From assembly GCF_963974515.1 (NCBI RefSeq), contig NZ_CAXBDD010000003.1:62001-126000 (forward strand): DNA of 64,000 nucleotides, read 5' to 3'. The stretch comes from Sunxiuqinia sp963974515 (GTDB lineage Bacteria; Bacteroidota; Bacteroidia; Bacteroidales; Prolixibacteraceae). Below the pieces are notes generated by a model. That model was given only the letters and a program-made list of their open reading frames with translations. It did not search any database and was not told where the DNA came from. Positions 24,922 through 33,471 of the stretch are shown here, one piece after another (the first letter of the stretch is position 1; the number at the start of each line of letters is the position of its first letter). Position numbers and translations under genes: made by a program.

Positions 24922-26541
24922 TTATTCCGATACTTCTTTTTTTCTTTCTTGTGCGTCGGGGAGGGTGAATATGAAACGTGATCCTGCACCTTTAGCCGAT
25001 GAAACCTGAATTTTTCCTCCAAGCATTTCAATGTATGCTTTCGAAATGGAAAGTCCCAGTCCGGCTCCTTCGTAGGCCTTTGACACCGAAGTGTCGGCTT
25101 GGACAAAACGATCGAAAATAGCGTTCAGCTTTTTCGGCTCAATTCCAATTCCGGTATCATTCACGAAAAATTCAAGGGTGCTACCATGGATTTCATATCC
25201 AAACTCTACCTTTCCGGTTTCGGTATATTTGATTGCATTGTTGATTAGATTGGTGAGTACTGCCTGGACTTTTTCCTGGTCGCTCAGAATCACCGGATGG
25301 ACGTTGGTAAAGGGCTTTTTGCACAAGAATTGAAGACCTTTTTGTTGAGCCATCGGCAGAAAGAAATTGAAAAGCTTATCCACTTCGATGTTAATATTTA
25401 CCTTGGTTAAGTCGACTTTCATCTGCCCGGATTCAATCTTTGAGATGTCAATGATTTGATTGATCAGGTTGAGCATACGTTCTCCGCTTTCTTCAATAAT
25501 CCGAATATAACGTTGTTGCATTTTGTGATCCAGAAAAGGTTCTTTTAACAGACTTGCAAAGCCTAAAATTCCGTTCATTGGAGTTCGGATTTCGTGGCTA
25601 ATATTGGCCAGAAAGGCTGATTTTAGGCGGTCACTTTCTTCTGCTTGTTCCTTCGCCTTGATTAATTCTTTTTCAGCTTTTTTTCGCTCATCAATGTCTC
25701 GTATTGAGCCTTCAAAGCCGACGTATTCATTATCGTTGCCGATGATCAGATGTGCATTGATAGAAACAAATTTCAGGGGGCCGCTTTTCGTCGTAAACCT
25801 GGCCTCAAAATCCCAAACCTCTCCATCTTTTTTAATCTGTTCGATCAAATGATTGAAAATAGACGGATCTTCAAAAAGAATCGTCGCCCTGCAATTGATC
25901 AGTTCATTGATCGAATGGCCATTCATGCGGGATATAGATGGGCTGATTTCCATAAGCTTACCGGCTTTGTCAATCTGAAAAAATACATCCTGAATATTTT
26001 CAAAAATATTCCGGTACTTTTCCTCACTTCGCTTGAGCTCTTCTTCCGCCTTGATTTTTTGCTGTTTCAGGTGCGTTTCAAAAAGTGCCTGTTTAATAGC
26101 CGGGCATAAGCGCTGGAGGTTTTGTTTGAGGAGGTAATCAGTTGCTCCATATTTTAACATTTCAACGGCAATTTCCTCTCCTAATGTACCAGAAACGATA
26201 ATAAAAGGTGTTTCGGGATAATGTTCGGAGCAAACCTGTAACGCTTCAATCCCATTGTATCCAGGTAAATGATAATCGGCCAATATTACATCAAAATTGA
26301 ACTGATTAAGCGCTTCCAAAAAGTGCTTTTCATTATCTACCCGTCTATAATCGATTTTCCATCCCTCTCTTTTGAGGGTCATCCGGATCAGATCGGAATC
26401 TTCCGGTGTGTCTTCAAGATGAAGCACGCTGATTTTTTCGATTTCAGTCGTGTCGCTGTATAATTGCCCTGACGAAATTTCTGATGCAGAACGAATCATT
26501 CGTCTAACAAATCCGCTATCACTTTCTTGCATATTATCCAT
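24922..26541 (-). CDS. Hybrid REC-PAS histidine kinase
   Basis: The 539-residue soluble signalling protein has an N-terminal receiver (36-150) with Asp89 (LADYHLPGYNG) and paired acidic residues ED at 43-44. A PAS domain follows (about 172-285, EEKYRNIFENIQDVFFQIDKAG), with the linker IDERKKAEKELIKAKEQAEE, a HisKA domain with His316 (ANISHEIRTPMNG) and a HATPase_c domain ending near 530. The receiver at the N terminus makes it an internal relay component that receives a phosphoryl group or gates its own kinase. No membrane helix is present. It ends 20 bases from the convergent PLP gene. A hairpin-rich stretch lies upstream. Confidence 0.92.
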   Translation of the reverse strand: MDNMQESDSGFVRRMIRSASEISSGQLYSDTTEIEKISVLHLEDTPEDSDLIRMTLKREGWKIDYRRVDNEKHFLEALNQFNFDVILADYHLPGYNGIEALQVCSEHYPETPFIIVSGTLGEEIAVEMLKYGATDYLLKQNLQRLCPAIKQALFETHLKQQKIKAEEELKRSEEKYRNIFENIQDVFFQIDKAGKLMEISPSISRMNGHSINELINCRATILFEDPSIFNHLIEQIKKDGEVWDFEARFTTKSGPLKFVSINAHLIIGNDNEYVGFEGSIRDIDERKKAEKELIKAKEQAEESDRLKSAFLANISHEIRTPMNGILGFASLLKEPFLDHKMQQRYIRIIEESGERMLNLINQIIDISKIESGQMKVDLTKVNINIEVDKLFNFFLPMAQQKGLQFLCKKPFTNVHPVILSDQEKVQAVLTNLINNAIKYTETGKVEFGYEIHGSTLEFFVNDTGIGIEPKKLNAIFDRFVQADTSVSKAYEGAGLGLSISKAYIEMLGGKIQVSSAKGAGSRFIFTLPDAQERKKEVSE

Positions 26542-27009
26542 TCATTGAAATTTGTGCATTCTACTACCTTATCTACCACATGGCAAAAACAATTACGCCT
26601 ATGCTGAATTTAATTAACAACAGGCGTTTTATTTTGTGCCCTTCGCTTAATATGGGCACATCAAATTTCTTTAAACTCTCTCTTAGCTTTTCTCAAGCTG
26701 GCACAAATAGAATGGTTTTGACGACGTTCATTAAGTTGACTAGTCAAAAAAAAGTCTCGCAACCCGAAAGCACTGGCGGGGAATTACAAATCCCTGCTTT
26801 CCAAATATAAATAATTCAGAATACATTACGTCTAAAAGTGGGAGATTTTTGTTTAAATAGCTTTCGGATAAGATATTACTTTTGCCGTTGAGTTGGCACT
26901 CGTTGAAGTATGGACAAATTCGAAATATGGAATCTTGAAATTTTTAGGATTGAAAAATGATGTCAATGTCAACCAGGTCGTGAATCGCAGTGCTATAGAA
27001 GGAGCATCT

Positions 27010-27046
27010 CAAAAAAAAACGGGTTGCCATCGTCATGGCAACCCGT
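27010..27046 (-). terminator. Orphan minus-strand intrinsic terminator
   Basis: A perfect 12-bp stem (ACGGGTTGCCAT and ATGGCAACCCGT, 27019-27046) encloses a CGTC loop. On the minus strand it is followed by nine T residues. The plus side lacks a T-run. No gene ends upstream of it on the minus strand, so it may close an unannotated small RNA lying between 27047 and about 27400. Confidence 0.85.
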
Positions 27047-27402
27047 AATTCATAATTTAGTTTAGTTAGACCAGAAAATAAATATTGGTTTAAAGAGAGA
27101 AAAGGTATTCTATAATTCTTTCATTTAAAAGTAGTTGTTTTCAAATGCTCTGCTAATATAGCAACTATTTCATTTGAATATTAAAAAAACCTTAAAATTT
27201 CTTAATGAATAGGAAATACTGCAATTTGGTCATGATATAAATATTTGTTTATCAGACGTTAAAAAATGTAAATATGTTGTACAATACATTTGAAACTGTA
27301 ACATATTTGATCGAAAATGTTTCAATATTCCAGAAATGTCATCGAAAAACTGTGAACTTGACAAGACAAAACGGTCTTTTATTCCTAATCATGAAGTTTT
27401 TT

Positions 27403-27410
27403 TATCTTTG
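27403..27410 (+). promoter_or_regulatory. -7 element TATCTTTG for trhO-dus
   Basis: An exact TAnnTTTG match 17 bases before the trhO ATG, leaving a leader of only about 10 nt. The -33 region is T-rich (CTTTTATTCC) without a clear TTG. Confidence 0.55.
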
Positions 27411-27427
27411 CGAGCAAATTTCTGAAC

Positions 27428-28480
27428 ATGCAATTGTATAATCGATTCAACAAAGAAGAGCTGAAAGTGCGCTTGATGGCTGAGACATTCAAACGAAAAA
27501 CCATTTCATTTTATCGTTATGTGTCGATTCAGGAACCTCTGGAATTTCGAAATCAACTGTACCACGACTGGAGCGCCTTGGGTTGCCTGGGGCGAATTTA
27601 TGTTGCCCGCGAAGGTATCAACGCTCAAATGAGCGTCCCTGAACACCATTTGGAAACATTTTTGGCTCAGCTGAACGAGGCACCCGAGTTGAAAGAGATA
27701 CCAATTAAATATGCGATTGAAGATGATGGTAAATCATTTTACAAGTTGACGATCAAAGTACGCCCAAAGATTGTTGCGGACGGATTAGATGAAAACGTCT
27801 TCGACGCCAGCAATGTCGGAAAACACTTAACCGCGACGGAATTCCACGACCTAGTGGATGATCCGGAATGCCTGCTAATAGATATGCGAAACCATTACGA
27901 AAGCGAAATTGGTCACTTTAGAGGAGCTATTTGCCCCGAAGCCGATACTTTTCGTGAAGAAATTGAGCTTGTCGTCAATGACCTGAAGGACCAGAAAAAT
28001 CGAAAAATTTTGTTGTACTGCACTGGAGGCATTCGTTGCGAAAAAGCCAGTGCCTATCTGAGGCATCACGGGTTTAATGATGTCAACCAACTGCATGGCG
28101 GAATTATTGAATATGCCCGGCAAATTAAAAAGCTGAACCTGAACTCGAAGTTTGTTGGCAAAAACTTTGTTTTTGATGAGCGGCTGGGTGAAACCGTCAA
28201 TGGAGAAGTGATTGCGCATTGTCACCAATGTGGGCGGAAGTCTGATACGCACACCAACTGCGCCAACAATCTGTGCCACATCCTTTTTATCCAGTGTGAA
28301 GCATGTGCGAAGGAATTTGAAGGATGCTGTACAAACGAATGTAAAACGGTTTTACACGCCTCCGAAGAGGAACGCTTGTTGTATGTTCAAACTTTCAAGC
28401 GTAAATTTGGCAACCGAAAAAGCTTTCGGAAAAGCATCGATAATAAGTTAAATCTCGATGGTCAGGCAGCAAAGGCATAG
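27428..28480 (+). CDS. trhO: tRNA uridine(34) hydroxylase TrhO (YceA, rhodanese family)
   Basis: TrhO catalyses oxygen-dependent hydroxylation of U34 to ho5U in tRNAs, supporting wobble decoding. The 350-residue protein shows the family opening MQLYNRFNKEEL and SFYRYVSI, an acylphosphatase-like N domain (about 20-120), a rhodanese domain with LLYCTGGIRCEKASAYL (active-site Cys198, Cys204) and the Cys/His-rich tail HCHQCGRKSDTHTNC to CCTNEC (about 257-305), typical of the long form and presumably zinc-binding. It lies 2 bases before the dus gene, so two tRNA-modifying enzymes share one transcript. Confidence 0.95.
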   Translation: MQLYNRFNKEELKVRLMAETFKRKTISFYRYVSIQEPLEFRNQLYHDWSALGCLGRIYVAREGINAQMSVPEHHLETFLAQLNEAPELKEIPIKYAIEDDGKSFYKLTIKVRPKIVADGLDENVFDASNVGKHLTATEFHDLVDDPECLLIDMRNHYESEIGHFRGAICPEADTFREEIELVVNDLKDQKNRKILLYCTGGIRCEKASAYLRHHGFNDVNQLHGGIIEYARQIKKLNLNSKFVGKNFVFDERLGETVNGEVIAHCHQCGRKSDTHTNCANNLCHILFIQCEACAKEFEGCCTNECKTVLHASEEERLLYVQTFKRKFGNRKSFRKSIDNKLNLDGQAAKA

Positions 28481-28482
28481 TA

Positions 28483-29490
28483 ATGAGTAATTTTTGGCAA
28501 GATATTAAACAACCGATCATGGCATTGGCACCGATGGAGGATGTGACGGATACTTCCTTTCGTGAGTTGGTAGCCAGCATTTCAGAAACCGGATGTTTGC
28601 ATGTGTTATTTACCGAATTCACAGCGGTAGATGGTATGAACCACCCCAAAGGCAAGCTGCGGGTTGCGGAACGGCTTATTGTGAGTGAGACCGAACGGCA
28701 ACTTCTGAAAGAAAAAGGGATTCGGCTGGTGGCACAGATTTGGGGAAACAAGCCGGAGGTGTTCCACAAGATTACCAAAGAAATTACCGAAGAGTATGCG
28801 TTTGACGGCATCGACATCAATATGGGTTGCCCGGTAAAAAATGTGGTAAAACAAGGATCGTGTAGTGCCTTGATCGATCAGCCGGCCTTGGCGCAGGAAA
28901 TTATTCAGGCCTCAAAGGAAGCCACGCATCTGCCAGTTTCGGTAAAAACCAGGACAGGTGTTAAGCAACACGATACGGAGCGGTGGATTAACCAACTGCT
29001 GGAAACCAGGCCGGCGGCCATTACTTTACACGGCCGCATTCAAAAACAGCAATCGGAGGGCGAAGCCAACTGGGGCGAAATCGCCAAAGCTGTTGGGTTG
29101 CGGGATGCGTCGGGCCTTAAAATTCCGATTCTGGGAAACGGTGATGTGCTATCTTATGGGCAGTCGGCTGACTATTCGCAGCAATATGGGGTGGATGGCA
29201 TTATGATCGGACGAGGGATTTTTCACAATCCCTGGTTTTTCAATTCCATTCCCAAAAATCCAGATAAAGCCGAGAAACTTGAGCAACTGGTTAGGCACAC
29301 CCGACTCTTTGAGAAGAATTGGGGAGGCATTAAAAACTTCAATATTTTGAAACGCTTTTATAAAATCTACGCCAATGGATTTGAAGGTGCTGCCCATTTA
29401 AGAGCAGAGCTCATGAATGCCAACACATTCGACGATGTTTACCGGCTAATACAAATGCAAAATTACCCCGTCGATTTTTCCGAACGCTAG
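28483..29490 (+). CDS. tRNA dihydrouridine synthase
   Basis: Dus enzymes use FMN and NADPH to reduce specific uridines of tRNA to dihydrouridine. The 335-residue TIM-barrel protein has PMEDVTDTSFR (17-27), DINMGCPVKNVVKQGSCSAL with catalytic Cys116, VKTRTG (174-179) and the phosphate site GNGDV plus MIGRGIFHNPW. It starts 2 bases after trhO, so translation is probably coupled. The DusB/DusC subtype cannot be fixed by eye. It overlaps the convergent NifX-like gene by 4 bases at the stop codons. Confidence 0.95.
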   Translation: MSNFWQDIKQPIMALAPMEDVTDTSFRELVASISETGCLHVLFTEFTAVDGMNHPKGKLRVAERLIVSETERQLLKEKGIRLVAQIWGNKPEVFHKITKEITEEYAFDGIDINMGCPVKNVVKQGSCSALIDQPALAQEIIQASKEATHLPVSVKTRTGVKQHDTERWINQLLETRPAAITLHGRIQKQQSEGEANWGEIAKAVGLRDASGLKIPILGNGDVLSYGQSADYSQQYGVDGIMIGRGIFHNPWFFNSIPKNPDKAEKLEQLVRHTRLFEKNWGGIKNFNILKRFYKIYANGFEGAAHLRAELMNANTFDDVYRLIQMQNYPVDFSER

Positions 29491-29846
29491 TGCGAACACG
29501 AATCGTGATCTCTGCAAACGGAATTATCAGGCTGGTAGTCCTTGTTCTTCCAACGTTCAATAGCGGCTTCAATTGATCCGCTAAAACCCGCTACAACCTC
29601 AATATTTACTGATTGTAGTTTGTTGATGGCTCCTTGTCCGATGCCGCCAGCCAACAAAACCGATATTCCTTTGGCTGCCAGCTCCTGTGCCAGGTTGCTT
29701 TTGCATCCGCAATTTTCTGCTGCAGCCATTTTGTACCGTTTTGTAACTTGCAGTTGGTCATTCAATTCAACGACCGAAAAGTATTCGCAATGACCAAAAT
29801 GTTCGTCAATTTGATCTGCTTTGGAGGGTATGGCAATTTTTTTCAT
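29487..29846 (-). CDS. NifX/NafY-like dinitrogenase iron-molybdenum cofactor-binding family protein
   Basis: This 119-residue protein matches the Nif11/NifX-like Fe-Mo cofactor-binding domain: KIAIPSKADQIDEHFGHCEYF at the start (a conserved DEHFGHC), NCGCKSNLAQEL (46-57), VLLAGGIGQGAINKL (64-78), and a Cys/His-rich tail VCRDHDSCSH. These domains bind Fe-S clusters or metal clusters. In organisms without nitrogenase they occur as orphan metal/iron carriers. No nif gene is seen in this window. It has its own divergent promoter (29893-29924) beside the PepSY gene, which could link it to iron or redox control. Confidence 0.87.
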   Translation of the reverse strand: MKKIAIPSKADQIDEHFGHCEYFSVVELNDQLQVTKRYKMAAAENCGCKSNLAQELAAKGISVLLAGGIGQGAINKLQSVNIEVVAGFSGSIEAAIERWKNKDYQPDNSVCRDHDSCSH

Positions 29847-29892
29847 CTTTTTTTGATTTTATTTTTGTTTATTTTTGGTGCAATTTTCGATA

Positions 29893-29924
29893 CAAATATA
29901 AAGAACAAATGCTCTTAAAGGCAA
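29893..29924 (-). promoter_or_regulatory. Bacteroidota promoter for the NifX-like gene
   Basis: On the minus strand TTG (29924-29922), 21 bases, TATATTTG (29900-29893). The ATG lies about 46 bases downstream. The PepSY gene starts on the other strand just beyond it. Confidence 0.75.
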
Positions 29925-29930
29925 GTTTTA

Positions 29931-30485
29931 ATGAAAATCAGACGTCTGTTACGAATTTGGCATCGCGACCTGGGATACTTCATCACTGGTTTAGTGCTTA
30001 TTTATGCGGTTTCAGGAATCGCACTTAACCATCGCAAAGATTGGAATCCGGATTACCGGGTGGTTTCCGAAACAATGCTGTTTGATGAGAGACCATGGAG
30101 AGCGTACAGTGCTGAAGAAATAAGGCAGGTGCTAAAGCTTTTCGATCACGGACCGGTTTATAAAAAGCATTTCAACAGCAATCAAAAAGTCGTAAAGATA
30201 TTTATTGAAAATGGGATGATAATTTATGATCCGCTCAATGGAACCGCTGAAATGGAGCTGCTTGTCAGACGACCAGTTTTCTATCACATCAATAAATTAC
30301 ATATGGCAGCTACTTCCAAAGCTTGGATTTGGGTGTCTGACATTTTATCGGTCGTTTTGATCTTTGTGTCGGTATCCGGATTATTTCTGCTTGGTGGGAA
30401 AAATGGACTTTCCGGAAGGGGATGGTGGCTGACCTTGTTGGGTTTCATTGTTCCTCTGTTCTTTCTGATTTTTTACATATCTTGA
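29931..30485 (+). CDS. PepSY-associated TM domain protein
   Basis: The 184-residue inner-membrane protein has a basic start and first helix (about 15-33, FITGLVLIYAVSGIALNHR), a PepSY-like external domain (about 60-115, EIRQVLKLFDHGPVYKKHF and KVVKIFIENG), then helices near 137-154 and 162-182. PepSY-TM proteins act in metal/siderophore or ferric-reductase-like membrane electron transfer. The conserved His residues HRDLGYF and HRK (positions about 11 and 34) and HINKLHMA may ligate haem. An OB-fold lipoprotein follows 26 bases after it and is likely in the same transcript. Confidence 0.8.
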   Translation: MKIRRLLRIWHRDLGYFITGLVLIYAVSGIALNHRKDWNPDYRVVSETMLFDERPWRAYSAEEIRQVLKLFDHGPVYKKHFNSNQKVVKIFIENGMIIYDPLNGTAEMELLVRRPVFYHINKLHMAATSKAWIWVSDILSVVLIFVSVSGLFLLGGKNGLSGRGWWLTLLGFIVPLFFLIFYIS

Positions 30486-30511
30486 CCGTTAAAAACTAAA
30501 AATTGAGTTGT

Positions 30512-31069
30512 ATGAAAAAACTTAGCTTTATTCTATTTGGTTTATTGATTCTCGCAGCCTGCCAGTCATCGCGCCAAAATTCGGAAAGCTCAAATGAAGA
30601 ACTTCTCACTTTTACAGTAGATGAAATTCAGCAACAAGGTGATGATTTTGTTGGAAAGGAAGTTGTTGTCACCGGAATGGTTTCGCATGTTTGCAAACAT
30701 AGCGGCGCCCGTTGCTTTTTAATGGGAAGCCAGGAGGAGGCAACCATTCGCGTTGAAGCCGGCCACCAGATTGGCTCCTTCAACCAGGAGCAAATGGGGA
30801 GTGACTTAAAAGTGAAGGGCGTATTGCAGGAAATTCGGATTGATGATGCCTACGTAGCCGAGATGGCGGCTGAAATAGAAGATGAAGGCACCGTCAGCGA
30901 CGCGGATCATGCCATGGGGCACGATGGAAACCATGAAGTTGATGGCGGAGATCATGATCAGGATCAAGTGAATCAGCTTGCGAAAATGCGCCAGAAAATC
31001 GAGGCCAGCGAAAAAGGTTACTACTCTATTTTCTACCTCGATGGAATATCAAGCGAAGAAGTTGAATAA
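30512..31069 (+). CDS. OB-fold lipoprotein with His/Asp-rich insertion
   Basis: From the ATG at 30512 (an upstream TTG at 30503 is in frame but less likely) the protein has 185 residues. The signal peptide ends in LAAC (Cys17), giving a lipid-anchored envelope protein. A domain of alternating beta strands (VGKEVVVTGMVSHVCKHSGARCFLMG, written here as two segments VVVTGMVSHVC and ARCFLMG; then SDLKVKGVLQEIRI) looks like an OB fold. A short stretch near 130-150 is rich in His and Asp (DHAMGH, NHEVDGGDHDQD) and could bind metal. The tail predicts a helix and KGYYSIFYLDG. Function unknown; it is cotranscribed with the PepSY gene. Confidence 0.65.
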   Translation: MKKLSFILFGLLILAACQSSRQNSESSNEELLTFTVDEIQQQGDDFVGKEVVVTGMVSHVCKHSGARCFLMGSQEEATIRVEAGHQIGSFNQEQMGSDLKVKGVLQEIRIDDAYVAEMAAEIEDEGTVSDADHAMGHDGNHEVDGGDHDQDQVNQLAKMRQKIEASEKGYYSIFYLDGISSEEVE

Positions 31070-31108
31070 GTTGACAGAGCCCGTGTGCTTGGCAGCCTCT
31101 TTTTAATG

Positions 31109-31567
31109 TTATTTCGCTTCGCTTGCGGGTACGAATTTCAAAGAAACTGAATTTACACAATGGCGGGTGTTTTTAGCCGTAAAACCTTCACCGGTAAAAA
31201 CATGGCCCAAGTGTCCTCCGCAATTTGTGCAGGTAATTTCGGTCCGTCTTCCGTCGGCATCGGTCGTTCGTTTAACGGCTCCTGCGATTTCATCATCAAA
31301 GCTGGGCCAGCCACAGCCCGAATCAAACTTATTGGCCGACTGGTACAAAGGGGCGTCGCATTGTTTACAAATATATGTGCCCGCTTCTTTGTGCTTGTCA
31401 TATTTTCCGGAGAAAGCAGGTTCTGTGCCTTTATGGATGATGACATATTCTTCGAACTGATTTAACTGATTGTATTCCATGATTGTATTGTTTTTAAGAT
31501 TCTGTGTACAGGCGGGTACGGACCAGTCCAGCAATAGGAGCAATATAAAATAACTGAATTGTTTCAT
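31109..31567 (-). CDS. msrB: Peptide-methionine (R)-S-oxide reductase MsrB, exported form
   Basis: MsrB repairs R-methionine sulfoxide in proteins. From the ATG at 31567 the product has 152 residues with an N-terminal hydrophobic segment (MKQFSYFILLLLLDWSVPAC), which fits export or lipid anchoring. A farther upstream start adds 29 residues without a signal and is less likely. The catalytic domain shows the zinc pairs CKQC and CTNC, the signature SGCGWPSF, and the active-site RHCVNSVSLKF. The envelope location suits repair of oxidised periplasmic proteins. It converges with the OB-fold gene. Confidence 0.93.
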   Translation of the reverse strand: MKQFSYFILLLLLDWSVPACTQNLKNNTIMEYNQLNQFEEYVIIHKGTEPAFSGKYDKHKEAGTYICKQCDAPLYQSANKFDSGCGWPSFDDEIAGAVKRTTDADGRRTEITCTNCGGHLGHVFTGEGFTAKNTRHCVNSVSLKFVPASEAK

Positions 31568-31638
31568 CTTCACTCGTTGTTCCACCTGAAAGAAAAAGAA
31601 TGTCACTGTTTTTTTATACAGACAGCCAGATGGATGAT

Positions 31639-31672
31639 TTTGTTCGGCAATCATTACCCTCTGTTATTTTTG
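31639..31672 (+). promoter_or_regulatory. Candidate Bacteroidota promoter for the pseudouridine synthase
   Basis: TTTG near 31639-31642, 22 bases, TATTTTTG (31665-31672). It implies a leader of about 125 nt before the ATG at 31804. Spacing lies at the upper end of the accepted range. Confidence 0.5.
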
Positions 31673-31803
31673 TCATATTTTGCGCTTTTGGTGTTCTGAG
31701 TTAAAAATGATTTGAAAAATATTGAATGGAGCTTTGGCTTTAACTGTCAAAAGTAAGGTATCTTGCGGCCGAAATCAGAAACAGAAAATAATTCCAATAA
31801 TTT

Positions 31804-32490
31804 ATGGAAATACCCATAATCTACCAGGATGAATATCTTTTGGTTGTTGATAAGCCAGTTGATCTGCCGGTGCATAAAAACGATTTTATGCCTCACGATG
31901 CGCCGTACCTGACCAAATTGATTGGCGACGAGACCGGACAGTGGATCTACAATGTGCACCGGCTCGACTCAAAAACATCCGGCCTGATTATTCTGGCTCG
32001 CTCATCGGAGGTGGCGCATCATCTAACGTTACAGTTTGAGCGAAAGGAAGTTGATAAGGAGTACTTGACTATTGTGTTGGGGGAAGTGCCCGATAAAGGC
32101 TTTTTTGACGGGAAGGTAGTCGTTAAGAAAAAAAGCAAGTTCAAAAAGGATGCCTTGACACGCTTTCAGCGGGAGCGGCTGGTGCAAACCAATATTTCGT
32201 ATAAAGAACACACCAATGTTTGCCTGAGTCTGGTTCGTGTAATGCCGGATACGGGACGTTGGCATCAAATCAGGCAGCACTTTGCCAAAAACCGACACGA
32301 CATTGTTGGCGACTCGCACCATGGCGATTTCACCCTGAACAAGCTAATCAAAGCCGAATGGGGATTTAGCCGGTTGATGTTGCACGCGTCGAAACTGGCC
32401 TTTACTCACCCGGTGTCGGGTGAAAAGCTAAGTTTTGAAGCTAAATTTCCAGATGAGTTTGAACGATTGCTTGAGGCTGTTCAAGCATAG
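31804..32490 (+). CDS. RluA/TruC-family pseudouridine synthase
   Basis: The 228-residue enzyme has the RluA-type active motif HRLDSKTSGLIIL with catalytic Asp near residue 54, an initial DEYLLVVDKPVDLPVHK (typical of the uridine-handling N part), and GRWHQIRQHF in the C-terminal half. The short length without an S4 domain fits the TruC type, which acts on U65 of tRNA, or a small rRNA-specific RluA homologue. The exact target is undecided. It probably has its own promoter and ends near a hairpin-free spacer. Confidence 0.9.
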   Translation: MEIPIIYQDEYLLVVDKPVDLPVHKNDFMPHDAPYLTKLIGDETGQWIYNVHRLDSKTSGLIILARSSEVAHHLTLQFERKEVDKEYLTIVLGEVPDKGFFDGKVVVKKKSKFKKDALTRFQRERLVQTNISYKEHTNVCLSLVRVMPDTGRWHQIRQHFAKNRHDIVGDSHHGDFTLNKLIKAEWGFSRLMLHASKLAFTHPVSGEKLSFEAKFPDEFERLLEAVQA

Positions 32491-32599
32491 TTATGAGGTA
32501 GTAGTCATTTTTGTTGTGGGCGAGTCGGTTCTTGAAGGTGCTATCGACAGGGATGAACAGGTGGAATTTGAAACTGCAACTGAAGGGAGGCCAGACTCC

Positions 32600-33268
32600 T
32601 CAAGAATTTGAAATCGCCTGGATCGGAAGCAGGTACAAAAATGAGAAAAAGTGGCAGATGGAGCCACCTAAAATGAATAGGTGAAAAACGAGATGGAAAA
32701 ATGGCACTTTTGGAAACAGATAAAAAATGGCTCCCGATGTGTAGCTTAGTCCGCCCGCCAGCAAAAACCAAAGCGACGTGTTGGGGACATTCTGAATGAC
32801 GGGTACAATAGCCACAACAATCAGCCAACCCATAGCCACATAAAGCCAAGCCGAAAGGTTACGCCATTTAGAGGAGTAGAACCGCATCTTAAAAACAATT
32901 CCAGCAATAGCCATCCCCCAAATCAGTCCAAAAATCGTCCAGCCAATCCATCCACGAAGCGAAATCAACGAAATGGGCGTGTACGAGCCAGCAATCAGAA
33001 TGTATATGGCCGAGTGGTCTACTCGGTTCAGTTTGGCTTTTAGCCGCGGATTTTTGGCACTGTGAAAGAGGGTCGAAGCAAGGTACAACAAAATCATGCT
33101 GGCTCCAAATACTGCAAAACTGACAATGTGCCAGGCATTGCCGTAAAGCGCACCAAACACGGTTAAAATGGTTACTCCGGCTATTGCCAGCCCAATCCCG
33201 ATGCCATGCGAGATGCTATTGGCGATTTCTTCCGCCCGAATTAAGTTCTTTCCTTTTACTTTTTTCAT
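32600..33268 (-). CDS. Hemolysin III / YqfA-like (PAQR superfamily) membrane protein
   Basis: The 222-residue protein begins in the family style (AEEIANSISHGIGIGLAIAG) and contains about seven hydrophobic segments. Conserved positions include TLFHSAK (His near 69), RVDHSAIYILIAGSYTPI, and a C-terminal SICHFFSFLYL with His near 207. These His/Asp residues form the metal site of PAQR-type hydrolase folds. Hemolysin III homologues are linked to membrane homeostasis. True haemolytic activity is doubtful. It is isolated between a pseudouridine synthase and a VOC protein. Confidence 0.9.
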   Translation of the reverse strand: MKKVKGKNLIRAEEIANSISHGIGIGLAIAGVTILTVFGALYGNAWHIVSFAVFGASMILLYLASTLFHSAKNPRLKAKLNRVDHSAIYILIAGSYTPISLISLRGWIGWTIFGLIWGMAIAGIVFKMRFYSSKWRNLSAWLYVAMGWLIVVAIVPVIQNVPNTSLWFLLAGGLSYTSGAIFYLFPKVPFFHLVFHLFILGGSICHFFSFLYLLPIQAISNS

Positions 33269-33471
33269 TTTGTCCGATCTGTTGTTTGCTGTCCGTATTT
33301 CTCAGCCAGCTCCCATTTCAAATGGCCAAGTGCTTTTGTCAGCCATTTGATTTCTCTGCAAGGACAAAATTAGAAATAAATCAGAAAAACTGATTGATTC
33401 AATTTCCCGCCAGATGTAGCGCGAAAACACCAGCACCGATCGACACCCATTTGTTGCCTTCAATAAAACCA

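Larger units (their letters stand above)
26542..27427. other. Long gene-free region with hairpins and an orphan terminator
   Basis: Nearly 900 bases contain no credible gene. A 76-codon plus frame at 26580-26810 has no start context or family. Seen here: stems ACGCCT/AGGCGT (26595-26627) and TGTGCCC/GGGCACA (26635-26660) near the kinase start; a GCGGGG..CCCTGC hairpin near 26776-26797 that resembles small palindromic repeats; the minus-strand terminator at 27010-27046; an A/T-rich stretch to 27400; and the trhO promoter box at 27403-27410. Confidence 0.6.

Noticed and set aside
26580..26810. 76-codon plus-strand frame in the gene-free gap
   Set aside because: Covers two hairpins, has no recognisable domain and no promoter.
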